In this document: positions 1-6,555 of the stretch, in pieces | Layout of the letters: every line of letters starts with the position of its first letter | Position numbering within the stretch: position 1 is the first letter of the stretch | Assembly: GCA_937897585.1 (NCBI GenBank) | Contig: CALCNY010000070.1 | Coordinates: forward strand, 1 to 14,176 | Source: an uncultured Chitinophagaceae bacterium | GTDB taxonomy: Bacteria; Bacteroidota; Bacteroidia; Chitinophagales; Chitinophagaceae | Reading direction: 5' to 3' | DNA length: 14,176 nucleotides | Translations under genes and position numbers: made by a program | Notes under the pieces: generated by a model | Told to the model about the DNA's origin: nothing | Databases searched by the model: none | Seen by the model: the letters and a program-made list of their open reading frames with translations, nothing else

Positions 1-69
1 CTAAATACCTAGCTTTGGCCTTAAGGCCAAAGCTAGGTATTTAGATAAAAATCAAAGCTAGGTATTTAG
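1..69. repeat. 44-bp perfect palindrome plus a third half-copy at the kdsB 3' end
   Basis: Bases 1-22 are the exact reverse complement of 23-44, so the first 44 bases form a perfect palindrome with no loop, centred on TTAA. After an 8-base spacer, 17 bases (53-69, beginning CAAAGCTAGG) repeat 28-44 exactly, giving three copies of the same 17-mer in alternating orientation. The third copy covers the kdsB TAA stop (66-68) and one base of its last codon. As RNA downstream of kdsB it would fold into a long stable hairpin that could end transcription or protect the 3' end. No clean T-tract follows within the window, so a classical terminator is not proven. The element begins at the first base and may continue outside. 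Confidence 0.9.
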
Positions 70-791
70 GTGTCCATTAAATATTTCTCCGCCTTCTCCA
101 AATCTTCTGGCACATCAATTTTCACGCCGGCATGATCAGTGATTACCATTTTTAATTTGATACCATTTTCCAAATAGCGAAGACATTCTATTTTTTCTAT
201 ACTTTCCAGTGGTGTCATTTCCCATTTGGTGAATTGAAGCAAGGCGGCTTTCCTGAACGCATAGACGCCGATGTGTTCATAATAAGTGGGTTGTATATCT
301 TGATCACGATGAAAAGGAATGACACTTCTGCTGAATAAAAGCGATTCCATATTTTTATCTACTACAACTTTTACAAAATTGGTATTGTTTACCAGAGTTA
401 AGTCTGTAAAGGGTTTCATTACAGAAGCTACATGTACATTTTCATTTTCAAAAGCTGCTAATAATTTTGCCAATGACGCTTTGTCTATAAAAGGTTCATC
501 CCCTTGTACATTTAAAATAATATCTACATCCATATTTTCAACTGCCTCTGCAATTCTGTCGCTACCGCTTTCGTGAGATTTTATACTCATTATGGCTTTT
601 CCTCCATTATTAGTAATTTCATTGAAAATAATTTCACTATCTGTTACTACAATCACTTCATCAAATAATCCTGTTGCTAATGTGTTGTCATATGTGTGCC
701 TAATGACGGTTTTATTACCAAGTGGCTGCATCAGTTTGAATGGAAATCTGGTAGCTGCATATCGCCCTGGTATCATGGCAATTTTCTTCAT
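66..791 (-). CDS. kdsB: 3-deoxy-manno-octulosonate cytidylyltransferase (CMP-Kdo synthetase)
   Basis: This cytosolic enzyme activates Kdo with CTP to give CMP-Kdo, the donor for the inner core of lipopolysaccharide. At 241 residues it matches the family (about 248 in E. coli). The N-terminal nucleotide-binding loop reads IPGRYAATRFPFK (residues 7-19), keeping R10, R15 and K19. The Mg-binding motif NVQGDEP lies at 94-100. A second acidic site, KIDVPEDLE (224-232), aligns with VDTPEDL of the E. coli enzyme, and YYEHIGVYAFR (170-180) is the usual substrate-side segment. The family's PGKP loop here reads PFKL, a conservative departure. The ATG at 791 fits the family N-terminus and lies 20 nt downstream of a TAATTTTG promoter box. 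The 3' end is overlapped by a repeat. The gene stands alone, divergent from a secreted protein. Confidence 0.96.
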   Translation of the reverse strand: MKKIAMIPGRYAATRFPFKLMQPLGNKTVIRHTYDNTLATGLFDEVIVVTDSEIIFNEITNNGGKAIMSIKSHESGSDRIAEAVENMDVDIILNVQGDEPFIDKASLAKLLAAFENENVHVASVMKPFTDLTLVNNTNFVKVVVDKNMESLLFSRSVIPFHRDQDIQPTYYEHIGVYAFRKAALLQFTKWEMTPLESIEKIECLRYLENGIKLKMVITDHAGVKIDVPEDLEKAEKYLMDT

Positions 792-811
792 ATTTTTTCA
801 ATTGTATTTGG

Positions 812-819
812 CAAAATTA
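812..819 (-). promoter_or_regulatory. Predicted -7 box (TAATTTTG) for kdsB
   Basis: Read on the minus strand the box is TAATTTTG, an exact match to the Bacteroidota TAnnTTTG -7 consensus. It ends 20 nt before the kdsB ATG, the same distance as the dnaN box. No clear TTTG -33 element was found. Confidence 0.55.
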
Positions 820-898
820 TCGATGATAATCGGAAACTTCTATAATAAGTCCATTTTAAAAATCAACACATGTTTCTCTTTTATTGCAAATCTTCATT

Positions 899-906
899 TA
901 CATTTG
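899..906 (+). promoter_or_regulatory. Predicted -7 box (TACATTTG) for the T9SS protein gene
   Basis: TACATTTG matches TAnnTTTG exactly and is identical to the box at 12707-12714 before the other plus-strand exported protein. It would leave a leader of about 105 nt before the ATG at 1020, much longer than for the other genes here. A -33 element is not convincing. The leader holds a small inverted repeat (971-984, AATGA...TCATT) of unknown meaning. Confidence 0.4.
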
Positions 907-1019
907 AAAAATAAATTGGCTGGTTTTTTTTAAAACTTCTTTTCTATAACTAACAAATGAAAACAATATAAATGAGTATTCATTAGCCGATCATTTGAAA
1001 ATAAATTAAAACTTCACTC

Positions 1020-3053
1020 ATGAAAAAAGTATACCTGCTCCTTTTTTTGTTCATTGCATTCATTACATCAAATGCACAAACGGTAAGTATTTTGTACAAT
1101 CTAAACACAACAGATTCTACAGTTATCGGCAATAAAAGATATCATGTAAGTGAATCCATTTACACAGATGAAGAAATTGGCGCTGGTAATTTCACTTCTT
1201 CAAGCTCTGCCATTCAGCGTATTGGTTATTATTTATACACACAAGGAACCAATACAACAGTAAGCAGTTTTAAAATCTGGATGAAAAATGTACCTGTTGG
1301 AACTGAAACATTTTCTTCAGGAACTTATTCATCTTCGGATTACACGAATGTCTACAACGGCAGCTTTACAGCGACTCCTACAGGGTTCAGATATTTTACT
1401 TTGAGTACACCTTTTGTGAGAACACCAGGAACTAACTTACAAGTGTTGATTGAAAGATTAGACAATTTAGCCCATGCAGGATATAACTTTCTGGAATCAG
1501 AAGGAAATATTACTGACCCTACCCTAAACACAACTAGATATTACAATGGCAATTCTGCTCCAAATGGAGCTACAGTGCTGACCCCAAAAGTTTCTCGCCC
1601 GGCCATCAGACTTATTCATACTTATGCGCTAGATGCTGGTATTATTGACATCGTAAATCCACCAGTTTCTTGTTATGGCGATCCTCAAAACATTGATGTG
1701 CAAGTTTATAATGCAGGTAATGATGTTATTCCCGCAGGAGCAGCTTCTGTTACATTGAATATTTCCGGACCAAATAGTTTCAGTGGTGTACAAACAAATG
1801 CTACTTCTATTGCTTCAGGTTCAGTAGGAGTTGTTACTTTTAGCAATATCAGTCTTAATAATCCAGGTGATAATATCGACTCTGCTTATGTTACATTAGC
1901 AGGAGATGGCACTACATTTAATGATACATTAGTTTCTGTTACAACAACTGCTTCAACATTAAATACCTATCCAATTGTAGAAGATGCAGAAACAACACTT
2001 CCCGTTTTCCCATTTGTAACACAAGTTTCTGGCTCATCTCAATTATGGACGCTGCAATCAGGAAATTACACCAATATTGATCAAACAGTTCCATTGTCAC
2101 CAAGAGCTCCAGGCACTACTTATTATCTTTTTGATAGTTACAGTGGATCAAGTTCCGTTGGCTTTGTGAGTAGATTGTACAGCAACTGTATCGAATTGCC
2201 AACACCATTGGCTCCCAATCCTGCACCGGTTACAACAGTTAGCTTCTGGATGAGTCATGATAATACTTTTGCTACTACTTTGGATAGTTTGTATTTAACC
2301 ATTTCTCCTGATAAAGGTGCAACATGGACAAGATTATTGCCAGGCTTCCAAAGAGCTGATGTGGGTGCAGCAGTTCCTTACTGGCAGGAAGAAATAGTAG
2401 ATATTTCTGCTTATAACGGTCAAACTGTTCAGTTAGGTTTTGAAGGTGTGAGTCAGTATGGAAACGCATTTGGATTAGATGATATCAACATCAATTATAC
2501 CGGAATTGCACCCGTTTCTTTATTAAGTTTTGATGCAGTAAGAAATGGAAAAGTAAATAACCTTCAGTGGTCTACAAGTTTGGAAGTTAATACCAGTAAA
2601 TTTATCATTGAAAGAAGTACAGAGGGTAAAAATTTCACTTCATTAGGTGAAGTAAGAGCAGCAGGAAACAGTACGGTTAATCAATACTACCGCTTTACAG
2701 ACGCATCTCCAGTAAAAGCGGTGAATTACTATCGTATCAGAATGGTTGACAATGACAATAATTACAAATTAAGTGAAATCAAGAATGTAAAGAATTCAGG
2801 AATCGCTGAAATGGCGATTAATCCTAATCCAGTTAATCAGTTGATGAGAATTAGCCTGGAAGCAGATGCAAATGAAACTGCAACTGTTGTGGTTACGGAT
2901 TTATCTGGAAAAAGAATCATCAGTAAATCAATGAGTGTTATTGCAAGGTCAAACAATCTGGAAATTCCGGTTAGTCAGTTGTCAAGCGGAACTTATATTG
3001 TAACTGTGAGATTAAGTAACCAGACTTTGGTGAAGAAGATAAACAAGTTGTGA
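1020..3053 (+). CDS. Secreted multidomain protein with a C-terminal T9SS (Por) sorting domain
   Basis: This is a 677-residue protein exported by Sec and then carried across the outer membrane by the type IX system. A signal peptide spans 1-19 (MKK, a hydrophobic run, then SNA|Q). Residues 20-200 form a beta-rich region of unknown family. Residues 203-310 resemble a CARDB/Ig-like module, with VQVYNAGNDVIPAG typical of such folds. Residues 318-494 look like a jelly-roll or MAM-type adhesin module (SFWMSHDN, LYLTISPDKGATW, FGLDDINI). Residues 497-590 are the linker domain common before sorting signals (VSLLSFDAVRNGKVNNLQWST, YYRIRMVDNDN). The type A sorting domain is about 598-677, with NPNP (601-604), SSGTYIVTV and a basic end KKINKL. 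No catalytic motif is visible, so a surface adhesin or structural role is only a guess. It stands alone, with its own terminator. Confidence 0.85.
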   Translation: MKKVYLLLFLFIAFITSNAQTVSILYNLNTTDSTVIGNKRYHVSESIYTDEEIGAGNFTSSSSAIQRIGYYLYTQGTNTTVSSFKIWMKNVPVGTETFSSGTYSSSDYTNVYNGSFTATPTGFRYFTLSTPFVRTPGTNLQVLIERLDNLAHAGYNFLESEGNITDPTLNTTRYYNGNSAPNGATVLTPKVSRPAIRLIHTYALDAGIIDIVNPPVSCYGDPQNIDVQVYNAGNDVIPAGAASVTLNISGPNSFSGVQTNATSIASGSVGVVTFSNISLNNPGDNIDSAYVTLAGDGTTFNDTLVSVTTTASTLNTYPIVEDAETTLPVFPFVTQVSGSSQLWTLQSGNYTNIDQTVPLSPRAPGTTYYLFDSYSGSSSVGFVSRLYSNCIELPTPLAPNPAPVTTVSFWMSHDNTFATTLDSLYLTISPDKGATWTRLLPGFQRADVGAAVPYWQEEIVDISAYNGQTVQLGFEGVSQYGNAFGLDDININYTGIAPVSLLSFDAVRNGKVNNLQWSTSLEVNTSKFIIERSTEGKNFTSLGEVRAAGNSTVNQYYRFTDASPVKAVNYYRIRMVDNDNNYKLSEIKNVKNSGIAEMAINPNPVNQLMRISLEADANETATVVVTDLSGKRIISKSMSVIARSNNLEIPVSQLSSGTYIVTVRLSNQTLVKKINKL

Positions 3054-3090
3054 TAGGGTTTAACCACGAATTCACGAATACATATTTTGA

Positions 3091-3121
3091 AAGCCGTTCC
3101 AAATTTGGGACGGCTTTTTTA
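3091..3121 (+). terminator. Intrinsic terminator of the T9SS protein gene
   Basis: An 8-bp stem (GCCGTTCC at 3093-3100 with GGGACGGC at 3107-3114, one G-T wobble) closes a 6-base loop and is followed directly by six T. It lies about 40 nt after the stop at 3053. Its stem is nearly the same as that of the dnaN terminator facing it. Confidence 0.9.
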
Positions 3122-3178
3122 TTTAGGGGAAATTTTGTGGTAGGGAATGAGTCAGTTCTAATTTTTTTTCGTGTAGTG

Positions 3179-3210
3179 ATATTGCAATATTGCAATATCG
3201 CAATATTACG
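3179..3210. repeat. 8-bp tandem repeat (ATATTGCA-type), four units
   Basis: There are four consecutive 8-mers: ATATTGCA twice, then ATATCGCA, then ATATTACG. The array forms the left edge of dispersed repeat copy 1. The same units occur in inverted orientation near 5681-5704. The array lies between convergent genes and is non-coding. Confidence 0.8.
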
Positions 3211-3277
3211 TTTTCTCAACTCGAACAGCCAAATATTTTCACTAATTTTTCTTCACTATAACTGAAGTTTCTTCACT
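3184..3277 (+). repeat. Dispersed repeat, copy 1 (94 bp), inverted relative to 5631-5704
   Basis: Bases 3188-3243 match the reverse complement of 5645-5700 over 56 bp with one mismatch (TTTTC against TCTTC near 3212). The shared core includes CTCAACTCGAACAGCC. Similarity then continues to about 3277 if a 20-base segment present only here (3244-3263) is skipped. That segment is flanked by ACT on both sides, as expected of slippage deletion or duplication. Both copies sit in spacers between convergent genes. Confidence 0.88.
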
Positions 3278-3374
3278 TTTAAACCTCACCTATTTCACCA
3301 TTGAAAATTCAATAAATTGAGGCACTAATCATTTCAAATTTTGAATTTTTACTTTTGAATTTACATAGCGTATT

Positions 3375-3403
3375 AAAAAAGCCGCTCTAAATAGAACGGC
3401 TTT
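3375..3403 (-). terminator. Intrinsic terminator of dnaN
   Basis: On the minus strand the stem GCCGTTCT pairs with AGAGCGGC (one wobble) around an ATTT loop and runs into six T (A at 3375-3380 on the plus strand). It lies about 22 nt after the dnaN stop codon. Confidence 0.88.
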
Positions 3404-3424
3404 GTCATTTCAAATATCTCTAAA

Positions 3425-4540
3425 TTAATTATTCAACATTAGTGGCATCACTAGCATCAGTAATTCCTCATCAGGATTTTGTTCGCTAGGTTTCACGATA
3501 CCGGCTTTGGTTGGTGTGCTTAATTCCATTACCACTTCAGAAGTGTCTGCACCATTTAGCATTTCAATAAGGAATTTAGCATTGAACGCGATCTGCAAAT
3601 CTTCGCCATCATACTGACAAGCCATGCCTTCATTTCCTTCGTTACTGAAATCAACATCTTGAGCTGTTAATTGAAGACGATTACCGCTTATAGCTAATGC
3701 AATCTGGTTGGTACTTTTATTACTAAAAACGCTAACCCTTCTTAATGCGTTTTGGAAATCACCTTTATTGATAATCATTTTGTAAGGATTATCGGTTGGA
3801 ATCACCACTTTATAATCAGGGAAGCGGGCGTCGATAAGGCGACACACCAATTCAGTACTACCATGTGTGATAAAAAGATGGCTGCCGTTATAAGAAACAG
3901 TCAATTCATCTTCATTATCAGGAAGCGCACCTTTTAATAATGTCAATGGCTTTTTTGGAACGATGAAAGAATCTTTCTTTGGGCATTTGATGTCGTTTCT
4001 TGTAAAACGAACCAAACGATGTGCATCAGTAGCTACAAAAGTGATTCCTTTTTTATCCAATTCGAAGAAAACGCCAGTCATAGCCGGACGTAAATCATCG
4101 CTACTTACAGCAAAAATTGTTTTGTTGATGGCAGTTACCAAAGCAGAAGAGCTCATGGTAAAAGCATTGGCTTCATCAGCCTGAGGTTCTTTAGGGAAAT
4201 TATCAGGATTTTCGCCCATTACTTTGTACTTCCCGTTATCGCTGGTAATTTCAATTCCAAAGTTTTTGTCAATATTGAAAGTCAGAGGTTGATCTGCAAG
4301 GTTTTTAAGTGAATCCATCAAGATTTTTGCAGGAATACATACTTTACCGCTGTCTTTAGCTTCAATAGTCATGTGAACTTTCATAACCGTTTCTAAGTCG
4401 GTAGCCACAACCGTCAGCTTGTTTGCTTCTATTTCAAATAGAAAATCTTCTAATATTGGCAACACCGTGTTGGTATTGATTACGCCGCTGATTTGTTGCA
4501 GTTGTTTCAACAGTGCAGAGGATGATACGATAAACTTCAT
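3425..4540 (-). CDS. dnaN: DNA polymerase III beta subunit (sliding clamp)
   Basis: The 371-residue clamp dimerises into a ring that tethers the replicative polymerase and many repair proteins to DNA. Three repeated clamp domains cover the length (about 1-120, 125-245 and 250-371). Recognisable segments are SSDDLRPAMTGVFFEL and ATDAHRLVRF in domain 2, CRLIDARFPDYKVVIP leading to domain 3, and the C-terminal LVMPLM, which aligns with the MPMRL strand that forms the partner-binding cleft. Length and N-terminus (MKFIVSSSALLKQLQ) are typical. The start at 4540 lies 20 nt below a TATCTTTG box. There is no dnaA or recF next to it. It is a lone gene, divergent from recX and convergent with the secreted protein gene. 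Confidence 0.98.
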   Translation of the reverse strand: MKFIVSSSALLKQLQQISGVINTNTVLPILEDFLFEIEANKLTVVATDLETVMKVHMTIEAKDSGKVCIPAKILMDSLKNLADQPLTFNIDKNFGIEITSDNGKYKVMGENPDNFPKEPQADEANAFTMSSSALVTAINKTIFAVSSDDLRPAMTGVFFELDKKGITFVATDAHRLVRFTRNDIKCPKKDSFIVPKKPLTLLKGALPDNEDELTVSYNGSHLFITHGSTELVCRLIDARFPDYKVVIPTDNPYKMIINKGDFQNALRRVSVFSNKSTNQIALAISGNRLQLTAQDVDFSNEGNEGMACQYDGEDLQIAFNAKFLIEMLNGADTSEVVMELSTPTKAGIVKPSEQNPDEELLMLVMPLMLNN

Positions 4541-4560
4541 AACTAAAATTTAATAAGTGC

Positions 4561-4568
4561 CAAAGATA
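4561..4568 (-). promoter_or_regulatory. Predicted -7 box (TATCTTTG) for dnaN
   Basis: On the minus strand this reads TATCTTTG, an exact TAnnTTTG match and identical to the cysS box. It ends 20 nt before the ATG. A TTTC, weakly like the -33 TTTG, lies about 16 nt upstream of it. Confidence 0.6.
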
Positions 4569-4639
4569 AAAGATTGCCGTTAATGAAACGAAGATAATTT
4601 CTTCCTAATTTCAACATCCCAACAGCAAATTTTCAACAT

Positions 4640-5104
4640 TTGACACAACCTTTGAACATAGGAACGGAAAAAGCCCTTCAAAAAATTGGTCAATTTTGTG
4701 CTTATCAAGAGCGCAATCATAAGGAAGTGAAGGAAAAGCTCTACAGTTATGGACTTTATAAAGACCAAGTTGAGGAATTGCTTTCCAAGCTAATTCAAGA
4801 GAATTTTCTAAACGAAGAACGATATGCCATTGCCTATGCCGGCGGCAAATTCAGGGCTAAAGATTGGGGAAAAAACAAAATCAAATATGGATTAAAACAA
4901 CATCAGGTGAGTGATTATTGTATTAAAAAAGCATTGAAAACAATTGATGATGACGAATATGTAAAAACGCTACAAAAACTCTATTCAGCTAAAGAAAAAA
5001 CACTGAAATCCGAGAAAAATATTTTTATTAAAAAGAGAAAAATACAACAATACTTGATGCAGAAGGGGTATGAAACTTCTTTGATTAATGAGTTGTTTAA
5101 TTAA
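4640..5104 (+). CDS. recX: Regulatory protein RecX
   Basis: RecX binds RecA filaments and modulates recombinase activity. The 154-residue all-helical protein has the usual tandem three-helix repeats. The first contains CAYQERNHKEVKEKLYSYG (about 20-38), the family signature, followed by LIQENFLNEERYAIAYAGGKFRAKDWGKNKIKYGLKQ (about 51-87). A C-terminal repeat ends in IQQYLMQKGYETSLINELF. The only credible start is a TTG at 4640: an in-frame TAA lies at 4595-4597 and no ATG or GTG codon occurs between it and the conserved region. A second TTG at 4652 would also keep the domain intact. No strict TAnnTTTG box is present, though AACATTTG (4635-4642) overlaps the TTG. msrC follows after 14 nt, so the two are probably cotranscribed. 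recA is not in the window. Confidence 0.9.
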   Translation: MTQPLNIGTEKALQKIGQFCAYQERNHKEVKEKLYSYGLYKDQVEELLSKLIQENFLNEERYAIAYAGGKFRAKDWGKNKIKYGLKQHQVSDYCIKKALKTIDDDEYVKTLQKLYSAKEKTLKSEKNIFIKKRKIQQYLMQKGYETSLINELFN

Positions 5105-5118
5105 AAATACAAAATACA

Positions 5119-5604
5119 ATGGCAGAAGATTTACAAATAAAACAAGGCTCAAAAGAAGAAAAATATCTCTCCTTAATTCCACAAATAAAAGGTTTGCTGG
5201 AAGGGGAATCTGATCTAATCGCCAATCTTGCCAATATATCAGCGGCATTGAAAGAGCAGTTCGGCTGGCTTTGGGTAGGTTTCTATTTATTAAAAAATGA
5301 GGAGCTGGTTCTTGGTCCTTTTCAGGGACCAGTTGCGTGTACGCGTATACGAAAGGGCAGGGGTGTATGTGGAACTTCATGGGAACAAATGAAAACTATA
5401 ATTGTGCCTGACGTAGAAAAATTTCCCGGTCATATTGCCTGCAGCAGTTTATCAAAATCAGAAATAGTATTACCTGTTATTAGCGCTGGAAATTTTATCG
5501 GCGTATTAGATGTAGATAGTGAATTGTTGAATGATTTTGATGAGATGGATGAGCAATTTTTAAAAGAAATTTTATTGATACTTGAGGAAAATTTGCTAGC
5601 CTAA
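5119..5604 (+). CDS. msrC: Free methionine-(R)-sulfoxide reductase (GAF domain, fRMsr)
   Basis: This enzyme reduces free L-methionine-R-sulfoxide to methionine in the cytosol, probably recycled by thioredoxin. The 161-residue protein is a single GAF domain, similar in length to E. coli MsrC/YebR (165). The three reactive cysteines are present: C74 (PVACTRI), C84 (GRGVCGTSW) and C108 (HIACSSLS). Their spacing of 10 and 24 residues is the same as C84/C94/C118 in the E. coli enzyme. FGWLWVGFYLL (48-58) and the C-terminal SAGNFIGVLDVDSELLNDFDEMD (121-143) are also family hallmarks. The presence of all three cysteines separates it from signalling GAF domains. It starts 14 nt after recX and has no clear Shine-Dalgarno. 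Pairing with recX suggests a loosely stress-related transcript, but this is inference. Confidence 0.93.
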   Translation: MAEDLQIKQGSKEEKYLSLIPQIKGLLEGESDLIANLANISAALKEQFGWLWVGFYLLKNEELVLGPFQGPVACTRIRKGRGVCGTSWEQMKTIIVPDVEKFPGHIACSSLSKSEIVLPVISAGNFIGVLDVDSELLNDFDEMDEQFLKEILLILEENLLA

Positions 5605-5630
5605 AAACTTGTAAATAAATATTACCAGGG

Positions 5631-5704
5631 AGTAAATAAACTTCAGTGAAAATATTTGGCTGTTCGAGTTGAGAAGACGTAATATTGCGATATTGCAATA
5701 TCGC
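5631..5704 (-). repeat. Dispersed repeat, copy 2 (74 bp), inverted relative to 3184-3277
   Basis: This copy lies in the 179-bp convergent spacer between msrC and the glycosylase, which has no other recognisable content. It matches copy 1 in inverted orientation but lacks that copy's 20-base segment. Its outer end is a perfect 18-bp palindrome, GCGATATTGCAATATCGC (5687-5704), made from the same 8-bp units as copy 1. The palindrome could form a hairpin at the end of either transcript, but no T-tract follows it, so I do not call a terminator. Confidence 0.88.
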
Positions 5705-5783
5705 TAATACAATAATCATTACCCAACCTTAAAACGCCTCTGTTTTTAAAAAACTACTTTTCAGGAAAATTTTCATCAGCAAT

Positions 5784-6383
5784 TTAATTCCCATCCTTCC
5801 AATTCCACAAGTACCTGCAAGCATAAGACCTAAATGGACTCCATTTCGCAGCAATTGTTTCCATATCAATTTTCATCTGCTTTTTGGAAGTATTGTCTAT
5901 TGAATATAATGAACACATTTGTTGTTGTATGCCCAAATCATCAGCAGAAAAAACATCTTCTCTGCCCATAGCGAACATCAATACCATTTCTGCAGTCCAA
6001 TGGCCAACGCCTTTAATAGCTGTTAATGTTTGTATCACTTCTTCATCTTTCATTTTGTGAAGTTTGGCGTCTGTAATTTTGTGCTCAATAAAGTAGTCAC
6101 AAACATTTAGCACATAATTCGTTTTAGAATCAGAAAGGCCGATGCTTTTTAACGTTGCAAATGGAGTCGCTGCGATTTTTTCCAGTGTAGGTTTTTTATT
6201 ATCAAACAATTCCAAAAATCTTTCATGAATAATAGCAGCAACTTTAGTGCTCAATTGTTGACTCATAATAGAAAAGCAGACCTGCAGATAAATGTTTTTT
6301 TTAGTAGATAGACTGGCAGGATTTTTTTTGTCGATAATTTTCGCAAGGACTTTATCCTTACTTAAGTGTTGAATGTGGCTCAT
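5784..6383 (-). CDS. DNA-3-methyladenine glycosylase II (AlkA-like, HhH-GPD family)
   Basis: This base-excision repair enzyme removes alkylated bases such as 3-methyladenine. The 199-residue protein contains the HhH-GPD core without the extra N-terminal domain of E. coli AlkA, and so resembles the compact yeast Mag-type enzymes. ICFSIMSQQLSTKVA-type sequence at 35-49 is the first core helix region (here VCFSIMSQQLSTKVA). The helix-hairpin-helix is AIKGVGHWTAEMVLMFA (122-138). The catalytic loop reads FSADDLGIQQQ (145-155), with D149 in the position of the essential Asp of the FPxGDLGIR motif. WSPFRSYACRYLWNW (181-195) is the usual family C-terminus. There is no iron-sulfur cysteine loop, which argues against an EndoIII/MutY type. 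The ATG at 6383 is the natural start. The upstream spacer is filled with tandem repeats, and no promoter was recognised. Confidence 0.92.
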   Translation of the reverse strand: MSHIQHLSKDKVLAKIIDKKNPASLSTKKNIYLQVCFSIMSQQLSTKVAAIIHERFLELFDNKKPTLEKIAATPFATLKSIGLSDSKTNYVLNVCDYFIEHKITDAKLHKMKDEEVIQTLTAIKGVGHWTAEMVLMFAMGREDVFSADDLGIQQQMCSLYSIDNTSKKQMKIDMETIAAKWSPFRSYACRYLWNWKDGN

Positions 6384-6398
6384 TGGATTTTAAGAATT

Positions 6399-6447
6399 GT
6401 TTGTTGTTTGTGGTTTATCGTTATTCGTTAGTGGTTTTTCGTTTGTT
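6399..6447. repeat. Heptanucleotide tandem array, seven degenerate units
   Basis: There are seven contiguous 7-mers, each starting GTT, with consensus GTTTGTK (for example GTTTGTT, GTTTGTG, GTTTATC, GTTATTC, GTTAGTG). The first and last units are identical. The array lies 15 nt upstream of the glycosylase start, in its presumed leader or promoter region. Confidence 0.8.
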
Positions 6448-6450
6448 AAA

Positions 6451-6486
6451 CTCTAGAACATGTTGAACCTCTTGAACCTTTTGAAC
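6451..6486. repeat. 9-bp tandem array (consensus CTNTTGAAC), four units
   Basis: Four exact-length 9-mers end in GAAC: CTCTAGAAC, ATGTTGAAC, CTCTTGAAC and CTTTTGAAC. The array begins 3 nt after the heptamer array but has a different unit and period. Confidence 0.85.
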
Positions 6487-6555
6487 AAGCTTCTAAAAAC
6501 GCAACGTCCCTTTCAGAAGACATTGCTGAGAATTTCGGTAAATATCGTTCAGTCT

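Larger units (their letters stand above)
3054..3424. other. 371-bp convergent spacer between the T9SS gene and dnaN
   Basis: No gene was found here. The spacer holds a plus-strand terminator (3091-3121), an 8-bp tandem array leading into a dispersed repeat (3179-3277), and a minus-strand terminator for dnaN (3375-3403). A two-unit 8-bp repeat (CACGAAT core, 3064-3079) precedes the first terminator. The remainder (about 3278-3374) is AT-rich with no structure I can interpret. Short open frames crossing the region are made of repeat sequence and are unlikely to be genes. Confidence 0.75.

Noticed and set aside
592..933. Plus-strand open frame of 113 codons antisense to the kdsB 5' end
   Set aside because: Most of it lies opposite a clear kdsB gene and it has no recognisable domain. 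It also contains the promoter boxes of two divergent genes.
971..984. Operator-like inverted repeat AATGAGTATTCATT upstream of the T9SS gene
   Set aside because: Five-base arms in AT-rich DNA are expected by chance, and there is no second copy or regulator nearby.
2971..3265. Small open frames across the T9SS/dnaN spacer
   Set aside because: They run through a terminator and the 8-bp tandem repeat, and their peptides simply mirror the repeat.
3184..5704. Composite transposon with inverted ends around dnaN-recX-msrC
   Set aside because: There is no transposase, the cargo is core housekeeping genes, and the copies sit in intergenic DNA without visible target duplications. A dispersed repeat is the simpler reading.
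5687..5704. Terminator for msrC or the glycosylase from the 18-bp palindrome
   Set aside because: The stem is AT-rich and no T-tract adjoins it on either strand.
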